Source: Lewinellaceae bacterium (GTDB lineage Bacteria; Bacteroidota; Bacteroidia; Chitinophagales; Saprospiraceae). From it: a stretch of 64,000 nt of DNA. How positions within the stretch are numbered: the stretch's first letter is position 1; each line of letters begins with the position of its first letter. The stretch spans positions 62,001 to 126,000 of the forward strand of contig JACJYC010000016.1 of NCBI GenBank assembly GCA_020636325.1, written 5' to 3'. The position numbers and the translations under genes are program-made. Positions 59,898 to 64,000 of this stretch are shown piece by piece. The notes under the pieces are model-generated. The model was not told where the DNA came from. It saw only the letters and a list, made by a program, of their open reading frames with translations, and searched no databases.

Positions 59898-60401
59898 TTA
59901 AACTTTGGGGAAAATCTCCAGCAATGCCTTCCAGAGGGCCCCGGCGGCGCGGTTATCCCCCGCTTCCCGTTCCAGTCTGATCTTTTCCAGACTGTCGGAA
60001 CACAGATAAGTCACCTCCCGGTAAGTCAATGGCCGGTACAGGGGCATATTCAACCGGATGCCGGCGCTGCCCGGAGGGATGCCGAACAGGAAGCAGTAAT
60101 TTGCGTGGAAATGCCGGTTCAGGGCCGCCCAGGGAGGTATCTGTTTGTCGCTGATTTCCAGGTAAAAGGCATCGTTTTCCAGGTGAACCCCCACAGCATT
60201 CAATATTTTTTCCAGATAATCCCGGTCTGCCGGCGCATTTTCTCCGGTTTTGTAAATCACCATCAGATTTTTCTTTCCGGCGCCTTTGACCCTTTCAATG
60301 TGGGCTGAAATTTCGGAAAGGCCGAATAAAGGAATAGTGCTGAGGAAATTTTTCAAAATTTTTAATTTTTGATCGTTTAAGCGGCGGGGATTCAAAAGCA
60401 A
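59898..60401 (-). CDS. Uncharacterised protein
   Basis: Up to 167 residues. A mixed alpha/beta protein with LSTIPLFGLSEISAHIERVKG near the N-terminus, then KNLMVIYKTGEN, and IRLNMPLYRPLTYREVTYLC later. No motif is recognised. There is no good ATG: the candidates are TTG at 60401 or TTG at 60356 (LKNFLSTIPLFG). The shorter form would leave more room for the divergent ilvE promoter. It is the first gene of the rdgB operon. Confidence 0.65.
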   Translation of the reverse strand: MLLNPRRLNDQKLKILKNFLSTIPLFGLSEISAHIERVKGAGKKNLMVIYKTGENAPADRDYLEKILNAVGVHLENDAFYLEISDKQIPPWAALNRHFHANYCFLFGIPPGSAGIRLNMPLYRPLTYREVTYLCSDSLEKIRLEREAGDNRAAGALWKALLEIFPKV

Positions 60402-60453
60402 ATCAGCCCTTGCGAAAAATAAAATTTTTCCGTATTATTGTCAAAAAAATCCA

Positions 60454-61539
60454 ATGAATCATACGATCAGCATTGAACGCACCCGTCAATCAAAATTAAA
60501 TTCCGTTGACTTCGGAAACCTCCCGTTCGGCAAGGTTTTTTCCGATCACATGTTTGTTGCCGATTATGCCGGCGGCCAGTGGCAAAATCCCCGGATAGTA
60601 CCCTTTGCGCCTTTTTCCATCCACCCGGCGACCATGGCCCTGCATTACGGGCAATCCATCTTCGAAGGCATGAAGGCGTCCAAAAGCCTCGACGGTCAAC
60701 CGATGTTCTTCCGCCCCGAAATGCACGCCAAAAGGCTGAATATTTCGGCCACCCGGATGTGCATGCCGGAAGTGCCGGAATCGCTCTTCATGGAAGGCCT
60801 CCATGCTTTGGTCGATGTAGACCAGGACTGGATCCCGCAGGATGAAGGCAGCTCGCTCTACATCAGGCCTTTCATGTTCGCCACCGATGAATTCATCGGC
60901 GTCCGGCCCAGCGAAACCTATAGATTCATCATTTTCACCGGCCCGGTCGGCCCGTATTACCCCAAACCCGTCCGCCTTTGGGCCGAACAACAGTACGTAC
61001 GGGCTATAAAAGGCGGCACCGGTGAAGCCAAAGCAGCAGGCAACTACGCTGGCGCCCTTCTGCCCGCTAAGATAGCGCAATCCAAAGGATTTGACCAAGT
61101 CATGTGGATGGATGGACGCGAATTCAAATACGTTCAGGAAGTCGGCACCATGAACATTTTCTTCGTGATCGACGGGAAAGTGATCACGCCCTCCACCGAC
61201 GGCGAGATCCTGAAAGGCATCACCCGGGACAGCATCATCCACATCCTGCGCGAAGACAAGGGCATGCAGGTCGAAGAACGCCCTGTCTCCATCGACGAGG
61301 TGGTCGCAGCCCACAAAGCCGGCAAATTGCAGGAAGTCTTCGGCGCAGGTACCGCAGCCGTCGTTTCCCACGTCTCCGAGATCGCCTTCAAAGATGAATT
61401 GCTGACCCTCCCGCCGGTAGAAACCCGCAAGATCGGCAATATGATCAAATCCGAGATCGACGGCCTGCGAAGCGGGCGGATAACCGATACCAGAGGATGG
61501 GTGGTGCCGGTGAAATCGCCGGTATTTGTTGAGGAATAG
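60454..61539 (+). CDS. ilvE: Branched-chain amino acid aminotransferase
   Basis: 361 residues, fold-type IV PLP enzyme, of the longer (BCAT2-like) branch. Transfers the amino group of Leu, Ile and Val to 2-oxoglutarate. The PLP lysine is K193 in EAKAAGNYAGALL; other marks are HYGQSIFEGMKA, RPEMHAKRLNISATRM, YIRPFMFATDE and VQEVGTMNIFFVI. A near-consensus -7 box (TATTATTG, 60433-60440) lies 13 nt before the start. It is followed by a strong terminator, so it is a single-gene unit. Confidence 0.95.
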   Translation: MNHTISIERTRQSKLNSVDFGNLPFGKVFSDHMFVADYAGGQWQNPRIVPFAPFSIHPATMALHYGQSIFEGMKASKSLDGQPMFFRPEMHAKRLNISATRMCMPEVPESLFMEGLHALVDVDQDWIPQDEGSSLYIRPFMFATDEFIGVRPSETYRFIIFTGPVGPYYPKPVRLWAEQQYVRAIKGGTGEAKAAGNYAGALLPAKIAQSKGFDQVMWMDGREFKYVQEVGTMNIFFVIDGKVITPSTDGEILKGITRDSIIHILREDKGMQVEERPVSIDEVVAAHKAGKLQEVFGAGTAAVVSHVSEIAFKDELLTLPPVETRKIGNMIKSEIDGLRSGRITDTRGWVVPVKSPVFVEE

Positions 61540-61559
61540 GCTCGTTATCAATAAAATGA

Positions 61560-61607
61560 AAGACGGCGCAAAGGGACATACCGACCTTTGCGCCGTCTTC
61601 GTTTTTT
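61560..61607 (+). terminator. Rho-independent terminator of ilvE
   Basis: A perfect 15-bp stem AAGACGGCGCAAAGG / CCTTTGCGCCGTCTT (61560-61574 with 61585-61599), loop of 10 nt, then CGTTTTTTG. Confidence 0.93.
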
Positions 61608-61650
61608 GATGTAGGGTGTGGCGCGGCGAAACGGAAATTTTTCCGCCGCA

Positions 61651-61780
61651 ACTGACCCCTTCCTCCGCTGAAGCTACGGCCACCGGGCGACGAAGCTTTC
61701 GGCGAAGTTGCCGGGCGGAGACTGACAACTGACCCCCTCCTTCGCTGAAGCTACGGCGGGCGGAGACTGCCAACTGACCA
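61651..61780. repeat. Imperfect tandem duplication, period about 77 nt, with heptamer-like ends
   Basis: The block ACTGACCCC...CGCTGAAGCTACGGC (from 61651) recurs from 61728, and GGGCGGAGACTG(A/C)CAACTGACC occurs at about 61713 and 61757. The ACTGACAACTGACC parts are single copies of the heptamer units seen elsewhere. No gene is visible in the 248-nt gap 61540-61787. Confidence 0.65.
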
Positions 61781-61787
61781 CTGTTAT

Positions 61788-64000
61788 CTACCTCACCAGC
61801 ACCACCTCCCCCGTCTCCACCACCACCTCTCCGCTCACCGTCTCCAACTGGGCAACGTAAACATAAACCGCCGGATTCTGCGGCCGGTTGTTGAATTCGC
61901 CGTTCCAGCCGTGTACCGGGTCATTGGGGAAAAAATCCAGGTCCTGGAAAACCAGATTGCCCCACCGGTCAAGCACCCTGAAGGTTTGGACCTTTGCAAT
62001 TTCCGCGCCCGATTGGATGTAAAAGATATCGTTATGCCCATCGTCATTGGGCGAGAAAGCATTGGGCAGGAAAACGTGGAGTTGCTGGTTGACCACCACC
62101 GTGAGCTGCGCTTCCGCCGTGCAGCCGTTCAGGTCGGCAGCCGTCACCTTGTAGATCGTGGTTTCTTTGGGTGAAACATAGGCGGAGAAACAATCCTGGC
62201 AACCGGTTGGTGCGGGTGCCCAGTTCACGCCGGTGATTTCGTCCTGGGGTTTGTTGAGCAGTATCCGAAGTTCGAGGCTGTCGCCGATGGCGATCATCGG
62301 CGGGTCGTTGGATTGGTTGGCGGCCAGTTCGATCTCCAGGGCATCCGGCGCCGGCAGGTTGACCTCAAGCGCCGTTTCGCAGCCGTTGGCGTCCATGATG
62401 CGCACCGTGTAAAGGCCTGCACCGAGCCCTGCAAACTGCGGATTGGTCTGGAATGCGTCTTCACCGATGGCATAGAGGTAAGGCGCATCGCCGCCCGTTG
62501 CGGACGTTACCGCGATCCCACCGTCGTTGGAGCCTGCACACGTCAACGGCTTGATGGAGGCCTCACCGGAAATGACGGTTATCCGGCTGTCCACTACCAC
62601 CTCGTCAAAGGCAGCGCAACTGCCCGAGCTGTCGCTGACGTCCAGCCGGTAGACACCCGGTTCATCCGTGATCAGCGTCGGACCCGTAGCGCCGGAAATC
62701 GGGCCGCTGCCGGCCAGTGACCAGCTGTATTGCGTACCCGGCGCCGGCTGTGACTGGGTACCGAGTTCTACCTCGCTCACGGTGCAATCCAGGGTTTGGT
62801 CCGGCCCGGCGTTCGCTTCCGGCACCGGATTGATGACAACGGATACGCCGGCGGACGCGTCAGGGCAGACGCCGCCGCCGCTCAGCCTGTATTCAAAAAG
62901 GTAGGTACCCGGCGCTTGTCCCAAGGTCCGGAACGTGCCCGCCCCGGGATTGAATGCGCCGTTGACGGACGGCGTTGCACTGACTTCAGCCCAGTTCCCG
63001 CCCGGGTCGGCGCCCTGGAGCAGCCCGGCTAAAACGGTGGTCTGGTCCTCTCCGGCGCAGAAAACAGGGGAAGGGCCGGCAGGCGTACCCGCGTTCGGCG
63101 GCGCTGATACGGCAATGACCGATTCGTCGAATTCGGTGCAATTGCCCAGCGTGAGGGTGTAGCGCAGCGTATGATTGCCCGGCGAAACGGCGGCCGGATC
63201 AAAATTGATGACCGGATTGCCGTCAAGCGTCCAGGATCCGCCCGGTGTAGCGTCGGGACCAAGCCATTGGGTCAGGTCTGCCGGCCCTTCGCTTTGGCAG
63301 ATGGATGCGGGAATGTTCAGCGCTGCATTCAGGTCGGCAACCGTAACCGTGACGGTATCGGCGGAAACACAGATCTCCCGGAAGCTGATGTCATCCAGCG
63401 CGAAGTCGTTCCCGGCCGGCGTCTGGTTGACGTTGACAATGCAGATCTCGGCAGTCGTATTGGCGCCCGATGCCCATTGCGCGTCAAAATCCTGCCAGTT
63501 GCACGTAACAGGGGAAGCCTGGAAGAGATCTCCGAGCAATTCGCCGTTGACGGAAAACTGCAATTTGGCCGGATTCTGGGAGGTGACGGACGTAACCCAG
63601 GCGCTGAAGTCGTATTCCGTATTGCTGTTCACCTGGATGGTTTGGCACCAGACATTGTTGGTCACACCGGAGGCGTTGACCACCATCATGTTGCCGTTGC
63701 CGGTATGGTCGGTGCAACCTGCGAAATGGTTGTGCGTGGAAGCGGCATTGGCGGCAATGGCATATTGCCCTTCGTTGCTCAGCAGCCCGACCCCGCCGCC
63801 CGTGCCGTAGATATAATCGCTGGTAAACCCGGTATCGCCCTGGCTGAAATCGCCGTTGACGAGCAGGTTGGTCGGCGACAGGCTGCGCACAGTCACCGTA
63901 TAGGCGGTGGTCTGGCTCACTGTTGCTGTTGTCGACGCAGCGGCAGAATCCGCCAGACCGGCGCCGGGCGACCAGTTCAGGGAAAAATAATTACCGGTAA
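61788..64000 (-). CDS. Large surface protein with gliding-type C-terminal domain (5' end outside window)
   Basis: At least 737 residues; the frame is open to the right edge, so an apparent GTG start at 63920 is not real. The visible part contains WSPGAGLADS-type PKD/Ig-like text at the edge, a carbohydrate-binding-like domain (about 13-185 from 63920, NLLVNGDFSQGDTGF ... FALDDISF), several PKD/Ig-like repeats, an SprB-type repeat (KPLTCAGSNDGGIAVTSATGG), and the C-terminal domain HVFLPNAFSPNDDGHNDIF ... WNGEFNNRPQNPAVYVY, the CHU_C / type-B T9SS sorting domain. It is exported to the cell surface by T9SS and is probably an adhesin. Confidence 0.92.
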   Translation of the reverse strand, partial: TGNYFSLNWSPGAGLADSAAASTTATVSQTTAYTVTVRSLSPTNLLVNGDFSQGDTGFTSDYIYGTGGGVGLLSNEGQYAIAANAASTHNHFAGCTDHTGNGNMMVVNASGVTNNVWCQTIQVNSNTEYDFSAWVTSVTSQNPAKLQFSVNGELLGDLFQASPVTCNWQDFDAQWASGANTTAEICIVNVNQTPAGNDFALDDISFREICVSADTVTVTVADLNAALNIPASICQSEGPADLTQWLGPDATPGGSWTLDGNPVINFDPAAVSPGNHTLRYTLTLGNCTEFDESVIAVSAPPNAGTPAGPSPVFCAGEDQTTVLAGLLQGADPGGNWAEVSATPSVNGAFNPGAGTFRTLGQAPGTYLFEYRLSGGGVCPDASAGVSVVINPVPEANAGPDQTLDCTVSEVELGTQSQPAPGTQYSWSLAGSGPISGATGPTLITDEPGVYRLDVSDSSGSCAAFDEVVVDSRITVISGEASIKPLTCAGSNDGGIAVTSATGGDAPYLYAIGEDAFQTNPQFAGLGAGLYTVRIMDANGCETALEVNLPAPDALEIELAANQSNDPPMIAIGDSLELRILLNKPQDEITGVNWAPAPTGCQDCFSAYVSPKETTIYKVTAADLNGCTAEAQLTVVVNQQLHVFLPNAFSPNDDGHNDIFYIQSGAEIAKVQTFRVLDRWGNLVFQDLDFFPNDPVHGWNGEFNNRPQNPAVYVYVAQLETVSGEVVVETGEVVLVR

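Overview
The window is a stretch of chromosome from a Bacteroidota bacterium, most likely a Saprospiria (Lewinella/Haliscomenobacter-like) organism. The signs are: several secreted proteins ending in a type IX secretion (T9SS) sorting domain (9152-12265, 12685-15795, 27265-29337, 53884-55467) or a gliding-type C-terminal domain (61788-64000); two TonB-dependent receptors, one clearly carrying an N-terminal carboxypeptidase-like domain; promoters of the Bacteroidota type (-7 box TAnnTTTG, seen exactly many times); family genes typical of the phylum (DUF4199, DUF4331, DUF1501/DUF1800, DUF4340); and moderately GC-rich DNA. No rRNA, tRNA, CRISPR array, prophage or complete insertion sequence was found. 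The assignment rests on reading alone; no database search was run.

Layout. 1-9041: TonB receptor, DUF4199 membrane protein, DinB/YfiT-type protein, queE, secreted EEP hydrolase, photolyase, TPR lipoprotein, GNAT acetyltransferase. 9152-15795: two tandem ~1,040-residue M4 metallopeptidases with T9SS tails. 16060-19939: ATP-grasp enzyme, lipoproteins, Na+:solute symporter. 20006-26075: housekeeping block fabH, efp, accB, accC, MsbA-like ABC exporter, smpB. 26080-33631: DUF1080 protein, then two DUF4331 proteins downstream of a TonB receptor. 33714-39717: DUF695/RraB-like protein, ABC ATPase, TetR-controlled alpha/beta hydrolase, SdpR/SdpI pair, vanadium-type haloperoxidase lipoprotein. 39890-46862: barrel remnant, aspartoacylase-like protein, EEP nuclease, DksA/TraR-like protein with an acidic tail, an unassigned ATP-grasp-like protein and an acyltransferase. 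46863-53795: a nuclease-helicase fusion with a structured leader, a secreted unknown, trmB and an AT-rich Rpn-type nuclease gene. 53884-60401: DUF1800/DUF1501 pair and a four-gene group (unknown, rdgB, DUF4340, LD-carboxypeptidase). 60454-64000: ilvE with a strong terminator and the 3' part of a large surface protein.

How the genes fit together. fabH, accB and accC start and feed fatty-acid synthesis, with efp and smpB serving translation. A large share of the rest serves the cell surface: receptors, T9SS cargo, lipoproteins and an exporter. Two small regulatory circuits can be read directly: a TetR gene with a palindrome across its own start, and sdpR-sdpI with an upstream palindrome.

Most notable observation. 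A family of ~103-112 bp non-autonomous elements occurs three times (5678-5780, 7289-7399, 26908-27019). Each copy has terminal inverted repeats, an internal hairpin and an 8-bp flanking target duplication (one perfect, two 7/8). Two inverted copies bracket the photolyase gene. Arrays of a 7-nt unit (C-N-A-C-T-K-A), two of them arranged as large inverted repeats, form a second dispersed repeat family.
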